Source: Bacteroidota bacterium
Lineage (GTDB): Bacteria > Bacteroidota > Ignavibacteria > UBA10030 > UBA8401
NCBI GenBank assembly: GCA_030824295.1
Contig: JAVBYA010000385.1
Location: forward strand, 1-5,527
Direction: 5' to 3'
DNA length: 5,527 bases
Of the stretch, positions 1 to 5,527 are shown piece after piece. The translations under genes were made by a program, and so were the position numbers. The notes under the pieces are model-generated. The model was not told the DNA's origin, did no database searches, and was given only the letters and a program-made list of their open reading frames with translations. How positions within the stretch are numbered: position 1 is the first letter of the stretch; the number at the start of each line of letters is the position of its first letter.

Positions 1-488
1 TTACGACACGTCTCATTACGGATGCGATATTCCCGGCAGAGATGATCAGCAAAAAGTCTTCATGGAATCCCCAGAACATCGATCCGCAGCTCCATGCCGC
101 CGGGGAGTCGTGGAACGTTGTTACACAAGGATTGGCAGCGTCTACGCTCGTGAGTCTTCGCGTCGACCCGAATCCGTTCACACCGAACGGCGACGGCCGG
201 AACGATGCTACCATCATTGACTTTGCTGTTGCGAACGTCGAGAAGAAGAAGACATTGCGGATCACGGTCTTCGATCTCTCCGGAAGGAAGGTACGGCAGC
301 TCACCACACTCAACACCGGCATCAGTCCGTTCTACGGTGACCCGCGTGCCGGCGGCAGCGGAATCCTGTGGGACGGCCGCAATGATTCCGGTACCGTCGT
401 GGCTCCGGGCGTCTATCTCATCCAGGTCGCCATCGACACCGATATCGGCGGCGAAGTGATCACCAAAACTGTCGTTGTATCCTATTGA
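1..488 (+). CDS. Secreted/surface protein, C-terminal fragment with FlgD-like Ig (T9SS-type) domain
   Basis: This is the 3' end of a larger gene. The frame is open from base 3 back to the window edge, so the ATG at 42 is probably internal and the true start lies upstream. The 161 visible residues end at TGA 486-488. From about residue 51 (base 153) to the end the protein has the hallmarks of a FlgD-like Ig / T9SS-type C-terminal domain: PNPFTPNGDGRND, then a strand reading LRITVFDLSGRKV, then WDGRNDSG and VAPGVYLIQV, finishing in alternating hydrophobic beta strands. Such domains sit at the C-terminus of exported proteins in Bacteroidota and relatives, where related domains act as sorting or anchoring modules. 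The preceding roughly 50 residues, with no motif I recognise, are the tail of an unseen upstream domain. No cysteine is visible. The function of the full protein cannot be read from this fragment. The next gene overlaps its stop by 4 nt. Confidence 0.85.
   Translation, partial: TTRLITDAIFPAEMISKKSSWNPQNIDPQLHAAGESWNVVTQGLAASTLVSLRVDPNPFTPNGDGRNDATIIDFAVANVEKKKTLRITVFDLSGRKVRQLTTLNTGISPFYGDPRAGGSGILWDGRNDSGTVVAPGVYLIQVAIDTDIGGEVITKTVVVSY
153..485 (+). other. FlgD-like Ig / T9SS-type C-terminal domain (protein domain)
   Basis: This is the domain footprint inside the first gene. It opens with the PNPFTPNGDG-type signature, in which a Pro-Asn-Pro-Phe turn is followed by an Asn-Gly-Asp-Gly loop. 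The central beta hairpin carries the Asp-Leu-Ser-Gly-Arg turn, followed by the Trp-Asp-Gly-Arg-Asn segment and a Pro-Gly-Val-Tyr strand. These elements, in this order, are shared by FlgD Ig-like and gliding/T9SS-associated C-terminal domains. I cannot tell from sequence alone whether it is a true type IX sorting signal or a structural Ig domain. Confidence 0.75.
485..488 (+). promoter_or_regulatory. TTGA stop/start overlap coupling genes 1 and 2
   Basis: The TGA stop of the first gene (486-488) overlaps the proposed TTG start of the second (485-487). No Shine-Dalgarno-like purine run lies in the bases just upstream, so initiation probably relies on ribosomes terminating on the first gene. The next in-frame start, ATG 515, would give a signal peptide without a basic n-region, which favours TTG. 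Confidence 0.55.
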
Positions 489-1426
489 CACACCTTCGAT
501 CCATATCGTGCATCATGTTGCTTCTGTTTGCGGCCGTTCCCGGACTGCAGTCACAGGCATTCTCCGATAAGGGGTACCATCCCCGCATGACAGCGCTCGG
601 CCGTGCTGTGACAGCGATGGAAGGGGATGCGGCTTCGCTCTTCTTCAATCCTGCTGCATTGACGACCATTACCACCGCACAGGCGTTCGCCGGCTTCACG
701 GAATTGTATCCGATGGTCGCTGACGATGACCTCAATGTGCTGAATGCCGGCGGGGCGTATTCATTGGGCGAACTCGGTACAGTGGCGGTTGGGATCTCTC
801 AGTTCTCACCGAATTTCTGGACCGAACGGACGATGGTCCTCTCCTATGCCACATCATATTTCACGGAAGGTCTTTCGCTCGGTGCTTCGGCCAAGATCCT
901 TTCCTGGTCCGCCGACGCTCCGACAGGGGAGTATGCAGTGCCGGAACCGGCATTATCATATACCGGATTCACGATGGATCTTGGTGTCTATTATAAGCTG
1001 ACCGAGATCCTGGAGCAGAACGATCTGCACATGGGAGCGTCGGTGTCCGATCTTACACAGCCCTCCATTGCCAGCAGCGGCAGCAGTGATGCTTCGATCC
1101 CGATGTCATTGACTCTCGGTGCGTCACTGCATTCACGCAAGCATGAGTACACGGTCTACGCTTCTCTGATGCAGCGTGACGGGGACCTGAAGGTCATGGC
1201 GGGGTATGAGATCACAGCGATGAAAACGACCGCAATGGGGATCGAAAGCGAATTCGTCGTGCGCTTCGGCGGCGGCAGAGTGACAGCAGCGGATTCGCAA
1301 GGTGAATATAACGGCGGTTTCGGATTCAGGATCGAGGATCTCAGGATCGATTACGCATATTCCTATCAGGCATTCGTCCGGCACGTCGGAGGGATCTCAT
1401 CCGTCGCTATCAGTTATGCATTCTAA
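485..1426 (+). CDS. PorV/PorQ-like outer-membrane beta-barrel protein
   Basis: The product is 313 aa and ends at TAA 1424-1426. Residues 1-25 form a signal peptide: Arg5, a hydrophobic core at about 10-19, and likely cleavage after SQA. The mature N-terminus carries the signature seen in PorV/PorQ (UPF0164-like, FadL-fold) proteins: an Ala/Gly-rich stretch with GRAVTAMEGDAASLFFNPAAL (Phe-Phe-Asn-Pro-Ala at about 53-57). The rest is alternating beta strands rich in Gly and aromatics, and the C-terminus has the RIDYAYSY strand and a terminal Phe (SVAISYAF), as expected for an outer-membrane barrel. No cysteine is seen in the mature part. In type IX secretion, PorV is an outer-membrane shuttle that receives substrates from the SprA translocon, but many homologues in this phylum group have no assigned role, so no symbol is given. 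The TTG start is chosen because ATG 515 would remove the basic n-region. The gene overlaps its neighbours at both ends. Confidence 0.8.
   Translation: MTHLRSISCIMLLLFAAVPGLQSQAFSDKGYHPRMTALGRAVTAMEGDAASLFFNPAALTTITTAQAFAGFTELYPMVADDDLNVLNAGGAYSLGELGTVAVGISQFSPNFWTERTMVLSYATSYFTEGLSLGASAKILSWSADAPTGEYAVPEPALSYTGFTMDLGVYYKLTEILEQNDLHMGASVSDLTQPSIASSGSSDASIPMSLTLGASLHSRKHEYTVYASLMQRDGDLKVMAGYEITAMKTTAMGIESEFVVRFGGGRVTAADSQGEYNGGFGFRIEDLRIDYAYSYQAFVRHVGGISSVAISYAF
1416..1426 (+). promoter_or_regulatory. 11-nt overlap coupling genes 2 and 3
   Basis: The ATG of the large barrel gene at 1416 lies inside the last codons of the PorV-like gene, whose TAA is 1424-1426, and is in a different frame. The only purine-rich run nearby, GGAGGG at 1388-1393, is about 22 nt from the ATG and too distant for a normal Shine-Dalgarno sequence. 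Translation of the two genes is therefore probably coupled. Confidence 0.55.
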
Positions 1427-4409
1427 ATCCCGGAACATATTGACCCTGCTCCTGCTCTGTGCGGTGTTGCCGCTCGGAGCGCAGTTCATCAACCGCGATC
1501 AGTTGAAGAACGATCAGGGATACCTCAATTATTCCGGCCGGAACTATGAGAACTACGCGATCCAGTTCAACAAGCGGAAGATCTACGACAATTTCGGCAA
1601 CTTCTTGGTGGATGGTCTTTCGGTGTACGATCTCGGCGAAGTGCAGGATCCGGTGGACGGCGCCAGCACGGCGATGAAATCCAAGTACTACAATCTCTGG
1701 TTCAACAACCTGGTGATCGGCAATGATCAATATGGCGGATTCACATCGCGCGTGATGCTCGGTGAGGCGATCCGTACCAAGTTCACCTCTTTGACGCTGG
1801 ACAAAGCACGGTTCAACGGTATCCGGTGGGATGGAGCGACAAATAAATACCGCGGTTCTGTGATCGCATCCCGCATTTCGGACCCGGTCCGTATCAGTTT
1901 CGATGCCGTCAACCTTCCGAATGCGGTCCAGAGGACGCGTGACTGGACGGCCTATCTGATGGGGGGACATTTCGAGACCGACCTTGGTGATGTGCTCACC
2001 GTTGGTGCAACCTACCTCAATCAGCATCAGATCCACAGCAGCATCAACAGCAGTGAGAGCTCCCTGAAAGGGGATGTGGCGAGCGCTGTACCGCGTGTGA
2101 TCTTCATGCGTGTCCGGGACGATTCTCCGGCCGACCTTTCGGGACCCATCGTGTATACGCTTCCTAAAGTACGTGTGAACGGGAAGGAACATTCGATCAA
2201 GAACATCAACGGCCGTTCACCGGACCGGAACCGGACCAATCTGAACAATCCGATCCAGTATTGGGTGTTCTATGATGCAGCAACGCCGGCGAACTTCGAG
2301 ATCGACAATGTGCTCTTTACGTATGGAGCTCAGCCGCGGACGCAGGGAGGTGTGACGGTCACGGATATCCATACTTCCTATGCACAGTATGCGGTCGAAT
2401 TCGGACGTCATCCTGTACCGCAGTTCCCGCTGGAGCTGAAAGGCCGCAAAACGATCACGTTCGCGTTCGTGATGCCGTACGGTGTGAACGATGTGAATTT
2501 CTCGTTCCTGCTCTCCAACGACTATCAGTTGGATGCGGCGCATGACTACGTGCTCAACGCGGACCGGTATCCTTCCGAAACGCCTGCGATCAATCATTAT
2601 GACAGCAACGCTACCGCGATTCCGACGCCGTTCTTCTCGGCGGAACGGGCTTCCGGCAATGTGCAGGATGGGTCGAACAAGAAGTGGGTGACCTATTCGT
2701 ACGGTCTGACCTCCGGTATGTCCGTGTACGGAATGAACATGAAGTTCTCCTGGAACGGTTTCGACATCGAAGGCGAGCTGAATACCAGTACCACGTTCCG
2801 AAAGTACCCGCTTCTTTCCGCACTGCATGTGGAGCAGAACGGCATCGCCTATTATCTGCGCGGGACGAAATCCATCGGCCGTCTGACCCTTGGCGGAGAG
2901 GTGTACAAGATCGAACCAAATTATACGACATCGCTCAACATGTATACGCTGGAGAACAGTTACTTCAGCACGCTCTCCACTGAACGGACCATCACCTATA
3001 TCCCGCCGGACCAGGGCTCCACGCTGAACAGTCTCATCAATCCGGAAGTGATCCTTCCCGGCGGTGCATACTATTCGATGGTGGATGATAACGACGATAA
3101 TGACCGGTGGGAGGATGGGTTCTATTTCTACAATGCGACCGCGTCTCTCTACTCCAATAATACGGATGTGCTCCATCCGGATTCGCGCGAGGTGCATCCG
3201 TACAATCTTGGATACCGGCAGAACATCAACGAACTGAGCGGGTTCACCGATATCATCCGGAAGCCTGACACCGGTATCTTCCCGGGCAAGGATAAGGACC
3301 GCGACGGTATCCCCGATGATGACCGGAACTCGAACGGTATCCCTGATTACATCGAAAGCTTCATGACCTATTACAGTGATCCACCGTCGTTCGAAGCGGG
3401 GGATGACTGGAACAATAACGGTGTGATCGACGAGCAGGAGAACGATATCTATCCGGATTATCCGTACGAACCGGATATCAAAGGACATCACTACTTCGGC
3501 GTACTGGACGCTGCAAAGAACCTTGCGTTCAGCGTCGGAACGATCGATCAGGAAGCCATCGCGCGCGGCGGAATGAACACCATCAATTACCTCAAAGGGA
3601 CGTATTCCATCGCCAATCCGCGGTTCGGAGCCATGAGCCTCTATTATACGGTCAAGAGGGTGCATGACAACATCCAGAACAACGGATTCCAGTTCGCCAT
3701 CAACGAGCAGAACAATCCGACGCCGATCTACATCTCCGACCCGCTGCTGTACAGGAACAGTCTGGCGCATACGTTGTATCTGGGGACCAGATACCAGCAG
3801 ATACCGAACCTGACCATCGAGAACAACATCCGGTACGAATCGAACACACAGTTCCAGGTGGGAACACCGACACTGGAAGAAGCACGGCTCGGCATCCTCA
3901 TCAACGAGCAGTTCCCCGGCGTCCGTTCCTCCATCGGCCTGGTGAATAAGATCGATTACGTCTATTCACTGCTCAATAACCGGCTCTCGCTCCGGCCGCA
4001 GTTCAAGATCCGCACACTCAAGATCGTCACCACGAATACGTTCGACGACGGGACGCAGGGGACCACCATCAACACGAACGTGCAGACCTTCATCCCGATC
4101 TTCCGGGTGGATTACCGGCTCACCGAGAATACGGAACTGCATTTCGGTGTGCAGGGAACCGAACTGTTCGGTCTCACGGACGGTTTGCTCTATAAATCGC
4201 GCGATCTGCGCACGGGACTCTCTGATTATAACGCCTCTACCACGGCAGCATCGCTCACCAACAAGAGCCAGTACAGCGGATACAACATCGTGATCGACTT
4301 CGGCGTCAATTTCACCACGACCCATTACCTGAACATCCCGGAAACGCCGACGTTCAATCCGCTGATCAAGAGTTCGCTCATTTATTTCTCCATCTTCGCG
4401 GGGTACTGA
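1416..4409 (+). CDS. Large exported protein with calcium-binding loops, probable outer-membrane beta-barrel (unrecognised family)
   Basis: The product is 997 aa. The frame is open further upstream (to ATG 1302), but ATG 1416 begins a textbook signal peptide (MHSKSRN, then a Leu-rich core to about 20, cleavage near GAQ 21-23), so it is the start. I cannot name the family. Residues about 85-160 form a block with YNLWFNNL and FNGIRWD (133-139). Residues about 225-380 look like a separate beta-sandwich-like region with VRDDSP (233-238), an ID(N)VLFTYGA segment and LLSND (365-369). From about 425 onward there are alternating amphipathic strands typical of outer-membrane barrels, interrupted at about 525-700 by a hydrophilic insertion with Asp/Asn-rich loops: VDDNDDNDRWEDG at 556-568, and EF-hand-like 12-residue loops at 626-637, 636-647 and 664-675. 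The C-terminus ends in Tyr after LIYFSIF, fitting a barrel-insertion signal. No cysteine is visible after the signal peptide. Its position directly after a PorV-like gene suggests a joint envelope role; this is inference. Confidence 0.75.
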   Translation: MHSKSRNILTLLLLCAVLPLGAQFINRDQLKNDQGYLNYSGRNYENYAIQFNKRKIYDNFGNFLVDGLSVYDLGEVQDPVDGASTAMKSKYYNLWFNNLVIGNDQYGGFTSRVMLGEAIRTKFTSLTLDKARFNGIRWDGATNKYRGSVIASRISDPVRISFDAVNLPNAVQRTRDWTAYLMGGHFETDLGDVLTVGATYLNQHQIHSSINSSESSLKGDVASAVPRVIFMRVRDDSPADLSGPIVYTLPKVRVNGKEHSIKNINGRSPDRNRTNLNNPIQYWVFYDAATPANFEIDNVLFTYGAQPRTQGGVTVTDIHTSYAQYAVEFGRHPVPQFPLELKGRKTITFAFVMPYGVNDVNFSFLLSNDYQLDAAHDYVLNADRYPSETPAINHYDSNATAIPTPFFSAERASGNVQDGSNKKWVTYSYGLTSGMSVYGMNMKFSWNGFDIEGELNTSTTFRKYPLLSALHVEQNGIAYYLRGTKSIGRLTLGGEVYKIEPNYTTSLNMYTLENSYFSTLSTERTITYIPPDQGSTLNSLINPEVILPGGAYYSMVDDNDDNDRWEDGFYFYNATASLYSNNTDVLHPDSREVHPYNLGYRQNINELSGFTDIIRKPDTGIFPGKDKDRDGIPDDDRNSNGIPDYIESFMTYYSDPPSFEAGDDWNNNGVIDEQENDIYPDYPYEPDIKGHHYFGVLDAAKNLAFSVGTIDQEAIARGGMNTINYLKGTYSIANPRFGAMSLYYTVKRVHDNIQNNGFQFAINEQNNPTPIYISDPLLYRNSLAHTLYLGTRYQQIPNLTIENNIRYESNTQFQVGTPTLEEARLGILINEQFPGVRSSIGLVNKIDYVYSLLNNRLSLRPQFKIRTLKIVTTNTFDDGTQGTTINTNVQTFIPIFRVDYRLTENTELHFGVQGTELFGLTDGLLYKSRDLRTGLSDYNASTTAASLTNKSQYSGYNIVIDFGVNFTTTHYLNIPETPTFNPLIKSSLIYFSIFAGY
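3084..3119 (+). other. Asp/Asn-rich acidic loop in the large barrel protein
   Basis: Residues 557-568 read DDNDDNDRWEDG, seven Asp among twelve residues, with Asn, Glu and Trp. The pattern resembles calcium-coordinating loops but does not match the EF-hand spacing exactly. It lies in the extended hydrophilic stretch between predicted strands, so it would plausibly be surface exposed. Metal binding is inferred from composition. Confidence 0.4.
3291..3440 (+). other. Cluster of three EF-hand/thrombospondin-3-like calcium loops
   Basis: Three loops of the form Asp-x-(Asp/Asn)-x-(Asp/Asn)-Gly-x-(Ile/Pro)-Asp occur at residues 626-637 (DKDRDGIPDDDR), 636-647 (DRNSNGIPDYIE) and 664-675 (DWNNNGVIDEQE). 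The last fits the canonical 12-residue EF-hand/dockerin loop at positions 1, 3, 5, 6, 8, 9 and 12, with Glu at 12. The first two overlap with a ten-residue step and have Pro at position 8, as in thrombospondin type-3 repeats. Such loops bind and are structurally stabilised by calcium in many exported proteins; here binding is inferred. Confidence 0.7.
3304..3347 (+). repeat. Short direct repeat encoding tandem calcium loops (30-nt period)
   Basis: The 14-base units ACGGTATCCC(C/T)GAT at 3304-3317 and 3334-3347 match at 13 of 14 positions and lie 30 nt apart, which equals the ten-residue step between the first two calcium loops. The near identity at DNA level suggests a local duplication rather than only protein-level convergence, though the unit is short. 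Confidence 0.45.
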
Positions 4410-4412
4410 GTG
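4407..4412 (+). promoter_or_regulatory. In-frame TGA-GTG junction between genes 3 and 4
   Basis: The TGA stop of the large barrel gene (4407-4409) is followed without any gap by the proposed GTG start of the lipoprotein gene (4410-4412), in the same reading frame. The start cannot lie further upstream in this frame. A GGGG run at 4400-4403 could act as a weak ribosome contact, but there is no good Shine-Dalgarno sequence; termination-reinitiation is the likely mechanism. Confidence 0.6.
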
Positions 4413-5527
4413 CGGAACTTTGGGATCCTCCTCATAGCGAGCGTTGTGCTGACAGGATGTGACGCGCTGTACCAATACATCGTCTTCCCGCCGACGCGCG
4501 TGGAGTATGTCCTCTCGCCTGACTCGGTGCTCACCAGGAAATTCCTTGATAAGACACTGTACAAGATCAGCGAGGACAGGAAAGGGATCAGTTTCGACCG
4601 GAAGGATTTCAAGGTCGAGATCAAATACATGTCCGATTATCAGCTGAACACGTTCGAGTTCCCGGAGCAGTCCAGCAACGGATATTATTCAACGAACCCG
4701 TTCACTTTCGGTAATTGGGTCGATCCGGAACTCGGATTTGTGCCGAACCGGTTCACGGTCTTCAAAGTGACCATCTATAATTACTCCGCATCCAAGATCA
4801 ACTTCGATCCGGAGAATGCGGTCCTGGAGTCGGAGCGGGGGGACAAGTTCTACTGTTACGGCAGGGAAGAGAAGAGCAGCAAGTATCAGAGCCTTGAGGA
4901 GTATTTCAAGAAGAGGAAAGGGACGTCGGGAGTCGATGATGACGTGTTCGAGAGCCGGATGGGGATCATCCGCCGGACCGTGCATTACCTGGGCAAACCG
5001 GTCTTCCGGAACGACGTCCGCGACGGATTGATCGTCTTCGATCCTCTCTCAGAGGATGCTGGGAAAGTGAAACTGACGCTGAAGGATTTCATCCTGGGGT
5101 ACGATGAGAACAATCAGCCTTCCGAGTTCACCGATCTCAGTTTCTATTTCGACCGGACGGAGTTCGAGGTGTCCGGCATGAACGGCGCAGACTCCACGAT
5201 GCGTCGGCAAAATGTGAAGATCGTGTCACCGGACGAGATGCCGGGCGGCACTGCTCCTGTTGCGGTTCGAACGGTGAGTGTCATCCCGCTCGAGAAACTC
5301 ATGGGTCCGCTGCAGGAATATCTGTCAAAGAACACGAACCTGAAAACGCCGGTCACTGCGAGCGATCTTTCATCCGGCACGCTGAAGAACGCGAAGATCC
5401 TGCTGTTGCTGACGGGGGACGAACAATTCACTTTCCTTCCGGAACACGAAGCGGCGTTAGCGGATTTCATCCGGTCCGGCGGATTCATCATCGCGGATGT
5501 GTTCGCGACAAGTGAATCGAACAGGAA
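4410..5527 (+). CDS. Lipoprotein with Ig-like middle and DUF4159-like C-terminal domain (3' end cut)
   Basis: An open frame of 372 complete codons runs from GTG 4410 past the window end without a stop. Residues 1-17 are a lipoprotein signal peptide (Arg2, hydrophobic core, lipobox LTGC with the lipidated Cys at 17, then Asp), so the mature protein should be membrane-anchored by lipid and face the periplasm or cell surface. Residues about 113-230 look like an Ig-like fold of the DUF4352/lipoprotein type: a strand RFTVFKVTIYNYSASK, an ESERGDKFYC turn, and later GLIVFDP followed by KVKLTLKDF. From about 288 the sequence matches the DUF4159 pattern: IPLEKLMGPLQEYLSKNT, then ILLLLTGDEQFTF (330-342), a helix, and GGFIIAD (357-363). 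DUF4159 domains are thought to adopt a glutamine-amidotransferase-like fold of unknown activity. Its fusion to a lipoprotein front half places that domain at the envelope. The gene directly abuts the large barrel gene. Domain calls are from pattern recognition only. Confidence 0.8.
   Translation, partial: MRNFGILLIASVVLTGCDALYQYIVFPPTRVEYVLSPDSVLTRKFLDKTLYKISEDRKGISFDRKDFKVEIKYMSDYQLNTFEFPEQSSNGYYSTNPFTFGNWVDPELGFVPNRFTVFKVTIYNYSASKINFDPENAVLESERGDKFYCYGREEKSSKYQSLEEYFKKRKGTSGVDDDVFESRMGIIRRTVHYLGKPVFRNDVRDGLIVFDPLSEDAGKVKLTLKDFILGYDENNQPSEFTDLSFYFDRTEFEVSGMNGADSTMRRQNVKIVSPDEMPGGTAPVAVRTVSVIPLEKLMGPLQEYLSKNTNLKTPVTASDLSSGTLKNAKILLLLTGDEQFTFLPEHEAALADFIRSGGFIIADVFATSESNR
5274..5527 (+). other. 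DUF4159-like domain, truncated by window end
   Basis: This region of the lipoprotein runs from residue 289 to the window edge. It shows the order typical of DUF4159: a helix ending in Thr-Asn-Leu after Pro-Leu-Glu-Lys-Leu, a buried strand Ile-Leu-Leu-Leu-Leu-Thr-Gly, an aromatic Phe-Thr-Phe turn, a helix with Ala-Ala-Leu-Ala-Asp-Phe-Ile, and a Gly-Gly-Phe-Ile-Ile-Ala-Asp strand. The rest of the domain lies beyond the window. Confidence 0.6.

Noticed and set aside
42..44. ATG 42 as the real start of the first gene.
   Set aside because: The frame stays open to the window edge, and the product from 42 lacks a signal peptide although it carries a C-terminal domain typical of exported proteins. 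A larger gene cut by the window is more likely.
1388..1393. GGAGGG as a Shine-Dalgarno sequence for the large barrel gene.
   Set aside because: It lies about 22 nt from the ATG, too far for normal initiation, and is simply part of the upstream coding sequence.
1302..1415. An N-terminal extension of the large barrel gene to ATG 1302.
   Set aside because: It would add 38 residues of polar, non-signal sequence in front of a perfect signal peptide and overlap gene 2 by 125 nt. ATG 1416 is preferred.
1410..2192. A 260-codon minus-strand open frame across the gene 2/3 junction.
   Set aside because: It is antisense to two well-supported genes, low-complexity in character (Arg/Ile/Val/His-rich) and without recognisable motifs; judged a shadow.
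2217..3770. A 517-codon open frame on the minus strand.
   Set aside because: It lies wholly inside the large barrel gene. Its translation is rich in Arg, Ile, Val and His, with no signal peptide or domain pattern, as expected for the complement of a gene rich in C-ending codons. The sense frame has clear protein features.
4382..4630. Minus-strand and alternative-frame short ORFs over the start of the lipoprotein gene (also 4459-4647 on the plus strand).
   Set aside because: They overlap the lipoprotein frame, which has a lipobox and domain patterns. The short ORFs are Ser/Arg-rich out-of-frame translations without motifs.

Overview
The window is a single tightly packed, plus-strand gene cluster with no intergenic DNA. 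It holds four genes, the first and last of them cut by the window edges, and all four products look exported. The GC content is moderate (about half). The evidence points to a Gram-negative bacterium of the Bacteroidota/Chlorobiota/Ignavibacteria (FCB) assemblage: a PorV/PorQ-type outer-membrane barrel, a secreted protein ending in a FlgD-like Ig domain, a DUF4159-type lipoprotein, and starts without clear Shine-Dalgarno sequences. This placement is an inference from protein families; there is no rRNA or other phylogenetic marker here.

Layout: (1) 1-488, the 3' end of a secreted or surface protein with a C-terminal FlgD/T9SS-type Ig-like domain. (2) 485-1426, a 313-aa PorV/PorQ-like outer-membrane beta-barrel starting at TTG and overlapping gene 1 by 4 nt. 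(3) 1416-4409, a 997-aa signal-peptide-bearing, probably outer-membrane beta-barrel protein of no family I can name, carrying a cluster of Asp/Asn-rich EF-hand/thrombospondin-3-like calcium loops; it overlaps gene 2 by 11 nt. (4) 4410-5527+, a lipoprotein starting at GTG directly after the TGA of gene 3 and in the same frame, with an Ig-like middle and a DUF4159-like C-terminal region cut by the window end.

The overlapping or abutting junctions argue for one polycistronic message with translational coupling. Functionally the set looks like a cell-envelope module: an exported protein with a C-terminal Ig domain, a PorV-like barrel (in type IX secretion PorV binds cargo and docks on the SprA translocon), a very large barrel with calcium loops, and a lipoprotein. 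Whether it is a dedicated secretion or surface-display unit is a hypothesis. No RNA genes, mobile elements, CRISPR arrays, promoters or terminators were found, and the minus-strand ORFs are judged to be shadows.
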